From: Campylobacterota bacterium
Lineage (GTDB): Bacteria > Campylobacterota > Campylobacteria > Campylobacterales > Sulfurospirillaceae
Assembly (NCBI GenBank): GCA_009930355.1
Contig: RZYK01000036.1
Span: 1-13,373 of the forward strand
Length of the DNA stretch: 13,373 nucleotides
Direction of reading: 5' to 3'
A model generated the notes under the pieces. That model was not told where the DNA came from and made no database searches. It saw nothing but the letters and a program-made list of their open reading frames with translations. The translations under genes and the position numbers were made by a program. Below are positions 1 to 6,199 of the stretch, one piece after another (the first letter of the stretch is position 1; each line of letters opens with the position of its first letter).

Positions 1-1
1 A

Positions 2-364
2 TCCTCTTTGACAGAAATTAATGCGACCATTAATGTCATTGTCCAAGCTATTGTTGATTCCTCAGAGCAGATGAATAAAAATGCCAAAAATATCCAAAGG
101 CTCTCCACCGTTTCAAGTGGCGTTGAAAAAACCATCGTAGGAACAACCGAAGTTATGCAAACCAGTGTTCAAAGTGTTACTATGAGCGCAAATAACTCGC
201 AAAAAATAGCCCAAGACACCGATAAAATCGTAAATATGGTAAGTAATATCAACGCTATTACCAGTGAAAATGCGAGAAGTGTTGAAGAAATAGCTTCCGC
301 GGCAGACCACCTCTCTAAATTGGCTGAAAATCTCAACCTTAAACTCAACCAATTCCGCTCTTAA
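2..364 (+). CDS. Methyl-accepting chemotaxis protein, C-terminal part (5' end outside the window)
   Basis: The frame is open from the left edge; the first codons read SLTEINATINVIVQAI, so the gene begins outside the window and only about 120 residues are seen. This is the end of a chemoreceptor cytoplasmic signalling domain, the long helical hairpin that binds CheA and CheW. The visible part lies just after the conserved hairpin tip. It aligns by eye with the second chemoreceptor in this window, which reads SLAEIDATISVIVQGV at the same place. The rest is polar helical coiled coil (ENARSVEEIASAADHLSKLAENLNLKL would be typical of the descending helix) with no C-terminal CheR/CheB tether pentapeptide, ending NQFRS. 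The sensor domain and ligand cannot be judged. A hairpin terminator follows 14 bases after the stop. Confidence 0.9.
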   Translation, partial: SSLTEINATINVIVQAIVDSSEQMNKNAKNIQRLSTVSSGVEKTIVGTTEVMQTSVQSVTMSANNSQKIAQDTDKIVNMVSNINAITSENARSVEEIASAADHLSKLAENLNLKLNQFRS

Positions 365-377
365 ATCCTTTGCTTTT

Positions 378-408
378 AGGGAATGCTATAGACATTCCCT
401 CCTCTTTT
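378..408 (+). terminator. Intrinsic terminator of the first chemoreceptor gene
   Basis: A perfect 8-bp stem, AGGGAATG at 378-385 pairing with CATTCCCT at 393-400, encloses a 7-base loop and is followed by the pyrimidine-rich tract CCTCTTTT. It starts 14 bases after the stop codon at 362-364. It separates the chemoreceptor transcript from the uup promoter about 20 bases further on. Confidence 0.7.
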
Positions 409-425
409 CGTGCGCTAAGACATCA

Positions 426-434
426 TGGTATAAT
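426..434 (+). promoter_or_regulatory. Extended -10 promoter of uup
   Basis: TGGTATAAT gives a perfect TATAAT hexamer at 429-434 preceded by a TGn extension. No good -35 hexamer is visible, as is common for sigma-70 promoters in Campylobacterota. Transcription would start near 441, leaving a short leader of about 23 bases before the uup start codon. Confidence 0.65.
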
Positions 435-463
435 ACGCCCAAAAAATGAAATGAGGCACCGCT

Positions 464-2413
464 TTGGCACTGTTAGATTTAATTGGAATACACAAAGCAT
501 ACGAAACCCAGAAAATTTTAACCCATGTTGATTTTTCACTCCATGAAGGAGAGCGTGTAGCCATTATTGGAAAAAATGGTGGCGGAAAATCGACCCTTAT
601 GAAAATTGTTTATGGCATTTTAGAAGCCGATGAGGGACGTAGGATTCTTCAAAAAAACATCAAAGTCGGTATGTTAGACCAAACGCCCCGTTTTAAAGAG
701 GGTATGAATGTCAAAGAGGCAATTGAAGAGGAGCTTAAAGAGCTTAAAAATGCCAAACTTCGATACGATGAAATCTTAGTCTTGCTTGAGTCTGACTTTC
801 ATAATGACGCTCTCTTGCACGAACAAAGCCACCTTGCCACTTTTTTAGACATACACGACGCATGGAGTTTGGATGAAAAAATCGAGCAAGTCTTACAAGA
901 ATTTGACCTCAAACAGTTTGAAAACAGCGATGTTAATCTACTAAGCGGAGGAGAACAACGCCGTGTCACTTTAGCAGGGCTTATCTTGCAAAAACCAGAT
1001 ATTTTACTTTTGGATGAGCCAACCAACCACTTAGACGTTTACATGGTTGAATTTTTAGAAGAGATGATTTTAAAAGGAAAATTCACCCTGCTTTTTATTT
1101 CACATGATCGTTATTTTATCGACCATTTGGCGACTCGAACAATTGAAATTGATGAGGGAAGTTTGCGCAGTTTTGAAGGAGGCTATGAAAATTATCTTGT
1201 CAATAAAGAACTTTTGATTCTCTCACTTCAAAAACAACATGAAAATCTTCTCAAATATCTCAAAGGAGAAGAAGAATGGTTAAGAAGAGGGGTTAAAGCA
1301 CGTCTTAAACGCAATGAAGGTCGAAAACAGCGTGTGTTTGAACTGCGTGAAAATGCGAAAAAAAATCCTTCACTGGTAAAAAAACTTAAACTAGAACTTG
1401 AGAGAGAAAAGCATAATTTTAATGGTGAGAAAATCCTAAACAAACAAAAAATGCTTTTTGAAATGTACAATATTCACAAGAAACTGGGCGATAAACTTCT
1501 CATTCGTGATTTTACAACCCGCATTTTACAAAAAGACCGTATTGCGATTGTGGGTAAAAATGGTGCGGGAAAATCAACCCTCTTAAAAATTCTCCTTGGG
1601 GATTTAAGTGTGGATAGTGGTGTTTTCAATAAAGGTGATTTTAAAATTGGCTATTTTGACCAACAACGCTCAATGCTGGATGAAAACAAAGACCTGATTG
1701 AAACATTCTGCCCCAATGGTGGCGATAGAGTCGATGTCAAGGGCAAAAATATGCACGTTTTTGGCTACCTTAAAAACTTTCTCTTTCCTAAAGAAGATTT
1801 AAACAAAAAAGTAGGTGTACTCAGTGGTGGTGAAAAAAACCGTGTGGCTTTAGCACTCCTTTTTGCACAGGAAGTGGATTGTCTTATTTTAGATGAGCCG
1901 ACCAATGATTTGGATATTCCAACGATTAACATTTTAGAAGAGTACATTCAAAGCTTTAATGGAGCCGTTATTTTTGTAAGTCACGATCGTTACTTTGTTG
2001 ATAAAATAGCCCAAAAGCTCTATGTTTTCAAAGGTGAAGGTATTGTAGAAGAGAGTTATCAAGGCTACAGCGAATACTTAGAAATCGAAAAAGAGATTAA
2101 AGAACTTGAAAGTATGGAATTTTTACAGCCGACCCTTAAAGAAGAGCCAAAAACACAAAAAACCAAAGAAACACCGCCTACCAAACTCAGTTACAAAGAA
2201 CAACGTCTGCTTGAAACACTCCCCGTGCAGATTCAAACCTTAGAAGATGAAATCAAAGAGATTAAAGCATGCCTTTCAAATCCCGAGTGCTACCAAAACA
2301 TTGGACTCGCACAACTCTCAAAAACACTCGAAGAAAAAGAGGCTTCTTTGGAGCCTCTTATTGAAGAATTACTGCTGATTGAAGAGAAAATGGAAATAAT
2401 GCAAAAGGCTTAA
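464..2413 (+). CDS. uup: ABC-F family ATPase Uup (ribosome-associated)
   Basis: This is a 649-residue cytosolic protein with two ABC ATPase domains and no membrane segments, as expected for ABC-F proteins that act on ribosomes rather than in transport. Domain 1 has Walker A GKNGGGKS (36-43), signature LSGGEQ (160-165) and Walker B LLLDEPTNHLD (181-191). Domain 2 has GKNGAGKS (364-371), LSGGEK (453-458) and LILDEPTNDLD (474-484). The linker at 255-320 contains EEWLRRGVKARLKRNEGR, and HVFGYLKNFLF occurs in domain 2. Both resemble E. coli Uup more than EttA or YheS, as does the charged C-terminal coiled coil (about 545-649). The start is TTG at 464: AGG at 454-456 is well spaced, and an in-frame ATG at 446 is followed two codons later by TGA. 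Uup is linked to ribosome assembly or rescue and to transposon precise excision. It has its own promoter and converges on the next gene. Confidence 0.92.
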   Translation: MALLDLIGIHKAYETQKILTHVDFSLHEGERVAIIGKNGGGKSTLMKIVYGILEADEGRRILQKNIKVGMLDQTPRFKEGMNVKEAIEEELKELKNAKLRYDEILVLLESDFHNDALLHEQSHLATFLDIHDAWSLDEKIEQVLQEFDLKQFENSDVNLLSGGEQRRVTLAGLILQKPDILLLDEPTNHLDVYMVEFLEEMILKGKFTLLFISHDRYFIDHLATRTIEIDEGSLRSFEGGYENYLVNKELLILSLQKQHENLLKYLKGEEEWLRRGVKARLKRNEGRKQRVFELRENAKKNPSLVKKLKLELEREKHNFNGEKILNKQKMLFEMYNIHKKLGDKLLIRDFTTRILQKDRIAIVGKNGAGKSTLLKILLGDLSVDSGVFNKGDFKIGYFDQQRSMLDENKDLIETFCPNGGDRVDVKGKNMHVFGYLKNFLFPKEDLNKKVGVLSGGEKNRVALALLFAQEVDCLILDEPTNDLDIPTINILEEYIQSFNGAVIFVSHDRYFVDKIAQKLYVFKGEGIVEESYQGYSEYLEIEKEIKELESMEFLQPTLKEEPKTQKTKETPPTKLSYKEQRLLETLPVQIQTLEDEIKEIKACLSNPECYQNIGLAQLSKTLEEKEASLEPLIEELLLIEEKMEIMQKA

Positions 2414-2428
2414 CTGCCCTTTGCATTA
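2397..2428. terminator. Shared hairpin containing the stop codons of uup and the convergent chemoreceptor
   Basis: A 13-bp stem with one A-C mismatch is formed by TAATGCAAAAGGC (2397-2409) and GCCCTTTGCATTA (2416-2428), with a 6-base loop. The uup stop TAA (2411-2413) is in the loop and the chemoreceptor stop (2426-2428, read on the minus strand) closes the stem. Neither side has a strong T tract, so its strength as an intrinsic terminator is uncertain. The position between convergent genes supports a two-way role. Confidence 0.6.
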
Positions 2429-4015
2429 CACTTTAAAGCTTGAAAGCGTTGTATCAAGCGTATGAGAATTTTTCAACATTACTTGAGAAATCTGAGCCAA
2501 ATCTTCAGCAATTTTCTCATTGTTGTGAGAAAGTCCCAATGTTTTTTTCATCTGCTCCATCATCTGTGTTGTCATAGAAGCAATTTCCAGCACTTTTTGC
2601 GACGCTTTTTTGGCATCTTCCATAGACTCTAAAGTACGTTTTTTTGTCTCTTGTGTCTCTTCTTCTACCTTACATGCATTTGATGAGATATCATGAATAT
2701 TTTGTGCATTATTTTCCATATGTGAACTCAACTGGGTTACACCTTGTACAATCACACTAATGGTTGCATCTATCTCTGCCAATGATTTTTGTGTTCGCTC
2801 AGCCAATTTTCGTACTTCATCCGCTACCACAGAAAATCCACGCCCGTGTTCACCCGCCCGTGCAGCTTCAATAGCAGCATTTAAAGCTAAAAGATTGGTC
2901 TGATCGGCTATCTCTTTAATCATGGCTAAAATAGATTTAATCTGATTCGTTTGAGAAACAACACTTTGCACTTGTTGCGCCATTTCTTGCTCATTTTCAC
3001 TGGCATGATTAATCTTTTGAACCACATCATTTAAAGAAAAGCTCATGGCTTCTAATACACTAAAGGACGTACTATTATCCTCAACGGTATTCATGGCTAA
3101 ACGTTTTGACTCATCAAGATTTTGCTCAATATGTGTCATCAAATCAAAAGACATCTCAATTTGATGGGCTTGTTCTACCACACTTTTAGAAAAAGTTGTT
3201 GCATTCATATTTAACGTTGCCCCAGTATGTTCAACGTTTTGAGAGATGCCCTGAGACGTCACAATAATTGAGTGAATTTTTTCAATAAAAAGATTAATAA
3301 AACGGGCAATATCCCCCATTTCATCTTTGCTTTGAATATTAAGACGTGCTCTTAAATCGCCATTCCCTCCACTTAAATCCCTTACCCTCTCTCGTAAAAG
3401 TATTAAAGGATTTCCTACGACACGTTTAAGCACGAGCATGATTAAAACTGACGTTATTAAAAGTGAGAGTGCAAAAATAGTAAGCAATTTCCAGCTAATT
3501 TGCGAAATATAATCATCAATCGCATCAAACGAAAACGTCATATCCATCACACCTAAAACATCACCCTCCTTTGAGGTCGGATGACAAGAGAGACAATCCT
3601 TTTCTGCAATAAGTGGTTTTAAAAGTCGCAAACTATGCCCCTGTGCATCATTAAGTTCAATATTACGAGGATGGGGATTTTTAAAGATAGAAACGATGGC
3701 TTCATCATTGGAAGGTTTTGCCTCTATCCCAAACGTCTCAATGACCGCTAAAGACTGATGAATTTTCAGCTCTTTAATGCCTTTCATCTCTCCCGCATCA
3801 TGCAAAGATTTCTCAATCAATGCTCTATCGCCCAGATTCATAGTAGCTCGAACCGTTTGAAAAACAGATTGGCTGAGCAAATCGAGGTTGTTTTCACTTT
3901 GGAGTTGAGAAGATTTTTTAAACTCTCCAACAATAAAAAATTGCAACACACTAAAACAAATCAACAACAAAGGAATAAGCGTCAAGCCTATTTTAACACC
4001 AATGCCTTTTTGCAT
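2426..4015 (-). CDS. Methyl-accepting chemotaxis protein with a periplasmic c-type heme motif
   Basis: This is a 529-residue chemoreceptor counted from ATG at 4015. TM1 is about residues 8-29, the periplasmic sensor 30-175, TM2 176-197, HAMP about 198-250, then the signalling domain. Its conserved tip at 368-411 includes EIADQTNLLALNAAIEAARA. The sensor holds CLSCH (141-145), a CXXCH heme-attachment motif, then GDVLGVMDMTFSFD, which looks like the last strand of a Cache or Tll0287-like fold. Possible second axial ligands are His 72, 86, 115 or 127. Known heme-c chemoreceptors include Desulfovibrio DcrA, so a redox, oxygen or NO signal is plausible; this is an inference. GTG at 4018 is an alternative start. 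The ATG overlaps the stop of a small upstream ORF (TGATG) and has only a weak ribosome site of its own. No CheR tether is seen at the C-terminus (SSFKV). Confidence 0.93.
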   Translation of the reverse strand: MQKGIGVKIGLTLIPLLLICFSVLQFFIVGEFKKSSQLQSENNLDLLSQSVFQTVRATMNLGDRALIEKSLHDAGEMKGIKELKIHQSLAVIETFGIEAKPSNDEAIVSIFKNPHPRNIELNDAQGHSLRLLKPLIAEKDCLSCHPTSKEGDVLGVMDMTFSFDAIDDYISQISWKLLTIFALSLLITSVLIMLVLKRVVGNPLILLRERVRDLSGGNGDLRARLNIQSKDEMGDIARFINLFIEKIHSIIVTSQGISQNVEHTGATLNMNATTFSKSVVEQAHQIEMSFDLMTHIEQNLDESKRLAMNTVEDNSTSFSVLEAMSFSLNDVVQKINHASENEQEMAQQVQSVVSQTNQIKSILAMIKEIADQTNLLALNAAIEAARAGEHGRGFSVVADEVRKLAERTQKSLAEIDATISVIVQGVTQLSSHMENNAQNIHDISSNACKVEEETQETKKRTLESMEDAKKASQKVLEIASMTTQMMEQMKKTLGLSHNNEKIAEDLAQISQVMLKNSHTLDTTLSSFKV

Positions 4016-4065
4016 CACAGATATATCTTTACATGTAAAGATATTTTAACACCCATTGCTATCAT
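4015..4065 (-). CDS. Candidate 16-codon leader ORF coupled to the heme chemoreceptor
   Basis: On the minus strand an ATG at 4065-4063 is preceded by GAGGAG (4076-4071) with a 5-base spacer, much the best ribosome site in this intergenic region. It encodes MIAMGVKISLHVKIYL and stops at TGA (4017-4015). The last A of that TGA is the first base of the chemoreceptor ATG, a TGATG junction typical of termination-reinitiation. The 22-bp palindrome at 4023-4044 lies inside this ORF. It is in a different frame from the receptor, so it is not simply a longer N-terminus unless there is a sequencing frameshift. Function is unknown; a leader for translational coupling is the likeliest role. Confidence 0.45.
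   Translation of the reverse strand: MIAMGVKISLHVKIYL
4023..4044. repeat. 22-bp perfect palindrome containing TTTACATGTAAA, upstream of the heme chemoreceptor
   Basis: The 12-mer TTTACATGTAAA (4028-4039) is extended on both sides by ATATC and GATAT to a perfect 22-bp palindrome. In RNA it would fold as a 9-bp stem with a CAUG tetraloop, 5 to 8 bases before the receptor start. It lies downstream of the predicted -10 at 4107-4112. It may be a protein-binding site, an RNA element, or both. Confidence 0.75.
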
Positions 4066-4106
4066 AAAAACTCCTCTATACACAACTCTTTTTGTAAACT
4101 TGATTT

Positions 4107-4112
4107 ATTATA
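4107..4112 (-). promoter_or_regulatory. -10 promoter element for the leader ORF and heme chemoreceptor
   Basis: The minus strand reads TATAAT (plus-strand ATTATA at 4107-4112) in an AT-rich setting with no clear -35. A start near 4100 would give about 35 bases of leader before the small ORF. No sigma-28 or sigma-54 pattern was seen. Confidence 0.5.
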
Positions 4113-4144
4113 GTAGCAATAGCTGAGGCAAAAGTTAAACCTTT

Positions 4145-4164
4145 CTAAAAAAGACACTTTTTAG
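4145..4164 (-). terminator. Weak AT-rich hairpin at the end of the DUF59 gene
   Basis: On the minus strand CTAAAAAG and CTTTTTTAG pair around a TGT loop with one unpaired T. The stem starts at the stop codon of the DUF59 gene, and the T run lies within the 3' arm. With almost no G/C pairs its activity is doubtful, so some read-through into the chemoreceptor gene is possible. Confidence 0.3.
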
Positions 4165-4460
4165 CCACACAGTTCCTTTTTTACCTGTTCACTTGCCATC
4201 CCAATATTCCAAGCAGGTTCCCACACCAACTCTATCTCGCAGGAACGAACTCCTTCAAGTTTTAAGACCGATTCTCGTGTCCATTGCTGAATCAGTTCAT
4301 GTAAAGGACATCCTTTGGTAGAAAGCGTCATGGTGACATGAACATTGTTTTCCACATCCACTTTTACCCCATAAATCAACCCTAAAGAGACAATATCAAA
4401 CCCAACTTCTGGATCAATCACCGTTGAAATAGCCTCATACACCTGCTCTTCTGTTATCAT
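4161..4460 (-). CDS. MIP18/DUF59 family protein (SufT/PaaD-like)
   Basis: This 99-residue protein is a single MIP18 (DUF59) domain. It has the N-terminal helix and DPEVGFDIVSLGLIY (16-30), the Cys of KGCPL (C51), and the C-terminal VWEPAWNIGMAS block (79-90), which matches the usual VW-P-W pattern. Family members (SufT, PaaD, eukaryotic CIA2) help deliver or assemble iron-sulfur clusters; C51 corresponds to the commonly conserved cysteine. Its ATG overlaps the stop of the upstream membrane-protein gene in ATGA (4457-4460), indicating translational coupling and a shared job. It may mature or protect a metal centre in the partner proteins. The exact client cannot be told from sequence. It is the last gene of the three-gene operon. 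Confidence 0.88.
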   Translation of the reverse strand: MITEEQVYEAISTVIDPEVGFDIVSLGLIYGVKVDVENNVHVTMTLSTKGCPLHELIQQWTRESVLKLEGVRSCEIELVWEPAWNIGMASEQVKKELCG

Positions 4461-5728
4461 TTTCCATTCTCCTTCATTTTAAAATTAAACGCATAAAACG
4501 CATTAAACGCAACCAATATCAACGATACAATCAATATAAAACTGCCTACCAAGAAGAGTGTTGGCAGTTGCAATACAACACCCACCACTTGAATCATCAC
4601 CGCTCCAAATAAAAGAGACGTCTGCGTATCGGCTATTTTGGTATGCACCATCTGATGGAGTAACGGTACTTTTTGTTTTCCCACCAACGGTGAAAATTTC
4701 TCATACCAAATCAAAAATGGTAAAATCTTATAAATATGCCCTACTATAAATGAAAGTAGAAAACCAAAAAAGAAAAGAGATCCTGAGAGAATGGCTAAAA
4801 AGTCATCTCCTTGAACCATGTAAAGCACCAAACTTAGTACGCTAAGGCTGAGCGCCATCCATGCAAAGACAATATTTTTCACCCAATAATCATTCTGTTT
4901 ACGCACCCGTTGTTTGAGAATCACACCCATTTGAATCACATAAAGCCCTATACCTACAACCATAAGCAATGCAGCTAAACCTTTCATCCCCCAGCCTAAG
5001 CCAAAAACAAAGGTTGCCATGCCCAGTGCAATACCTAAAGGATAGATAAAAAGTGCTGCCTTAATCCAACCATCTTTGAAACTATGAGAGAGTGAAAACA
5101 TAGGAATTAAAACCATCGAAACCCCCATAACAATCATCATCACAAAGCCACCTAAGGTTCCAAGAACATGTGCTTTAATCCACGCATCAATCTCTATTTC
5201 AAAAAGTCCATGCCCAAGTGTAAAGCCTATGATAAGCCCAAAGCTTACCGAAACAAAAAGAAAAACAGTCGCCATCAACAAAAACCATCCCACGAGACTC
5301 ATTACTTCCAAACGATAAAAGGTGATAAAGACATTGACACAAAAAATCAGCATAGCAAGATAGGTAATTACCGCACCATAAGGAATAAGAAGATGAAGCG
5401 CTCCAACGCTAAAACCACTCACCATTAAAACAAGACCCAACACATACATGTAAAACTGTATATATGCAAAATCTTTCGAAAAAATAGGCGCTTCAAGCAC
5501 CACGGGTAAGAGCTGATACATCGCCCCAAAAATAATCATCATCACAAAGCCTAAAAGATAGAGGTGTGAAAATGCCGCTAAGGAAGAGGAGACCATAGAG
5601 CCTAAGATATCAGAGCCCATGCTAAAAAGCAAAACTCCACTGAAGATAAGAAAAACAATTCCCGCAATAAAAAAATGCGCCACCAACACAAAAGGCGGTG
5701 CCATTTCGGTAGCAAGTGAGACTTTCAT
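4457..5728 (-). CDS. Polytopic membrane protein resembling heme-copper oxidase subunit I / NnrS
   Basis: About 423 residues from ATG at 5728, with roughly 12 hydrophobic segments and almost no soluble domain. Histidines lie in or next to membrane segments in a recurring context: H55 in HLYLLGFVMMIIFG, followed by LLPVV; H187 in HVLGTLGGFVMMIVMG, followed by LIPMF; H331 in GHIYKILPFLIWY; and H18. This His plus LGF plus Leu-Pro pattern recalls CcoN/NorB-type oxidase subunit I and NnrS, which bind heme and relate to NO or oxygen metabolism. The motif repeats internally: an exact 18-base match encodes GFVMMI in both copies (5132-5149, 5534-5551). ATG 5728 has AGGA 7 bases upstream; GTG at 5743 in the same frame would overlap the previous gene by 11 bases and has a weaker site. 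Heme binding and function are inferred. Confidence 0.75.
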   Translation of the reverse strand: MKVSLATEMAPPFVLVAHFFIAGIVFLIFSGVLLFSMGSDILGSMVSSSLAAFSHLYLLGFVMMIIFGAMYQLLPVVLEAPIFSKDFAYIQFYMYVLGLVLMVSGFSVGALHLLIPYGAVITYLAMLIFCVNVFITFYRLEVMSLVGWFLLMATVFLFVSVSFGLIIGFTLGHGLFEIEIDAWIKAHVLGTLGGFVMMIVMGVSMVLIPMFSLSHSFKDGWIKAALFIYPLGIALGMATFVFGLGWGMKGLAALLMVVGIGLYVIQMGVILKQRVRKQNDYWVKNIVFAWMALSLSVLSLVLYMVQGDDFLAILSGSLFFFGFLLSFIVGHIYKILPFLIWYEKFSPLVGKQKVPLLHQMVHTKIADTQTSLLFGAVMIQVVGVVLQLPTLFLVGSFILIVSLILVAFNAFYAFNFKMKENGK

Positions 5729-5732
5729 CCCC

Positions 5733-6065
5733 TTATCCTGCACAATGCTTTTGAGTTAAATCAGCTTTCTCACTCACACCCTCTTTATATGAGAAAACTA
5801 ATTTTTGTTTACCTTCACCAAGGTCAGTAACATCAATAGTGTAAAAATCACTCACTTTGGCTAAAAGTCCCACAGGAGAGCGGTGGTTAATCATGACAAC
5901 TTTTTTATGAGGTGCATCTAAAAGTTCTAGTGCGAGCATTGCATTTACCATAGGTTCTGGTGGAACACACATGGACGTATCGAACTCTATATATTCTATG
6001 CCATCATGGGTATAGGTAAAAAAAGGAACAGTAGCATCGTTTACATGTAAAGAAATAGGGGTCAT
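5733..6065 (-). CDS. DUF2249 domain protein, first gene of the FNR-type operon
   Basis: This small soluble protein of 110 residues has a DUF2249-like core (about 36-95). Recognisable parts are PPEPMVNAMLALELLDAPHKKVVMINHRSPVGLL and a final strand TDLGEGKQKLVFSY, a TusA-like alpha/beta pattern. Unlike the longest family members it has no hemerythrin domain attached. The tail ends QKHCAG, with a single Cys-His pair. DUF2249 proteins are often encoded beside nitrogen-oxide or oxidase genes, but their biochemistry is poorly known, so no reaction is assigned. The start ATG (6065) has AAGGA with suitable spacing. It is followed at once by the membrane-protein gene. Codons 5-9 (SLHVN) carry an exact copy of the TTTACATGTAAA palindrome. 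Confidence 0.82.
   Translation of the reverse strand: MTPISLHVNDATVPFFTYTHDGIEYIEFDTSMCVPPEPMVNAMLALELLDAPHKKVVMINHRSPVGLLAKVSDFYTIDVTDLGEGKQKLVFSYKEGVSEKADLTQKHCAG
6040..6051. repeat. TTTACATGTAAA palindrome, copy inside the DUF2249 gene start
   Basis: An exact 12-bp copy within codons 5-9 of the DUF2249 gene, about 14 bases inside the ORF. It is read on the coding strand as T-TTA-CAT-GTA-AA, giving Leu-His-Val-Asn. The same motif occurs at 4028, 7485 and 9388. Confidence 0.8.
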
Positions 6066-6066
6066 T

Positions 6067-6096
6067 GTTTCATCCTTTTGGTTATTTTGATGAAAC
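6067..6096 (-). repeat. Inverted repeat around the transcription and translation start of the DUF2249 operon
   Basis: GTTTCATC (6067-6074) and GATGAAAC (6089-6096) form a perfect 8-bp inverted repeat with a 14-base spacer. It covers the ribosome site and reaches into the predicted -10. It could be an operator. As an RNA hairpin it would need a start site upstream of the one predicted here. Confidence 0.35.
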
Positions 6097-6100
6097 TATA
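6095..6100 (-). promoter_or_regulatory. -10 element of the DUF2249 operon
   Basis: The minus strand reads TATAGT. With the usual six-base gap the start point is near 6088, about 23 bases before the ATG. The FNR/CRP-like box at 6123-6136 is centred 41.5 bases upstream of that start, the standard class II activator position. Confidence 0.6.
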
Positions 6101-6122
6101 GTGGAAGATAAAAGAGATTTCC

Positions 6123-6136
6123 TTAATCTAAATCAA
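6123..6136 (-). promoter_or_regulatory. FNR/CRP-family binding site
   Basis: The minus strand reads TTGATTTAGATTAA, matching the FNR consensus TTGAT-N4-ATCAA at 9 of 10 positions. Its centre lies at -41.5 from the predicted start of the DUF2249 operon. Regulators of this type in Campylobacterota respond to oxygen limitation or nitrogen oxides. The sequence cannot tell FNR, NssR-like and other paralogues apart. Confidence 0.6.
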
Positions 6137-6166
6137 TAAAAAGAGAAAAAATATCTTAATTGAAGA

Positions 6167-6189
6167 AGAAGCCCACAAAATGGGCTTCT
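6167..6189 (-). terminator. purH terminator hairpin
   Basis: AGAAGCCCA (6167-6175) and TGGGCTTCT (6181-6189) make a perfect 9-bp stem with a 5-base loop, starting 10 bases after the purH stop. The following minus-strand bases are TCTTCAATT, a modest T-rich tail. It separates purH from the DUF2249 promoter. Confidence 0.65.
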
Positions 6190-6199
6190 AAAGAAGTTT

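Noticed and set aside
4023..4044. Palindrome as an intrinsic terminator of the DUF59 operon
   Set aside because: It is over 115 bases after the DUF59 stop, has no T tract, is AT-rich and lies downstream of a good promoter and ribosome site.
4100..4104. TTGAT near the chemoreceptor promoter as an FNR half-site
   Set aside because: Only one half-site is present, and it lies at the predicted transcription start, not at an activator position.
3758..4126. Open frame on the plus strand opposite the start of the heme chemoreceptor
   Set aside because: It lies antisense to a clear chemoreceptor gene, has biased low-complexity composition and no ribosome site or family likeness.
5167..5172. ACATGT core as another copy of the repeated palindrome
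   Set aside because: Only the central six bases match; the flanks do not, and this core is expected by chance.
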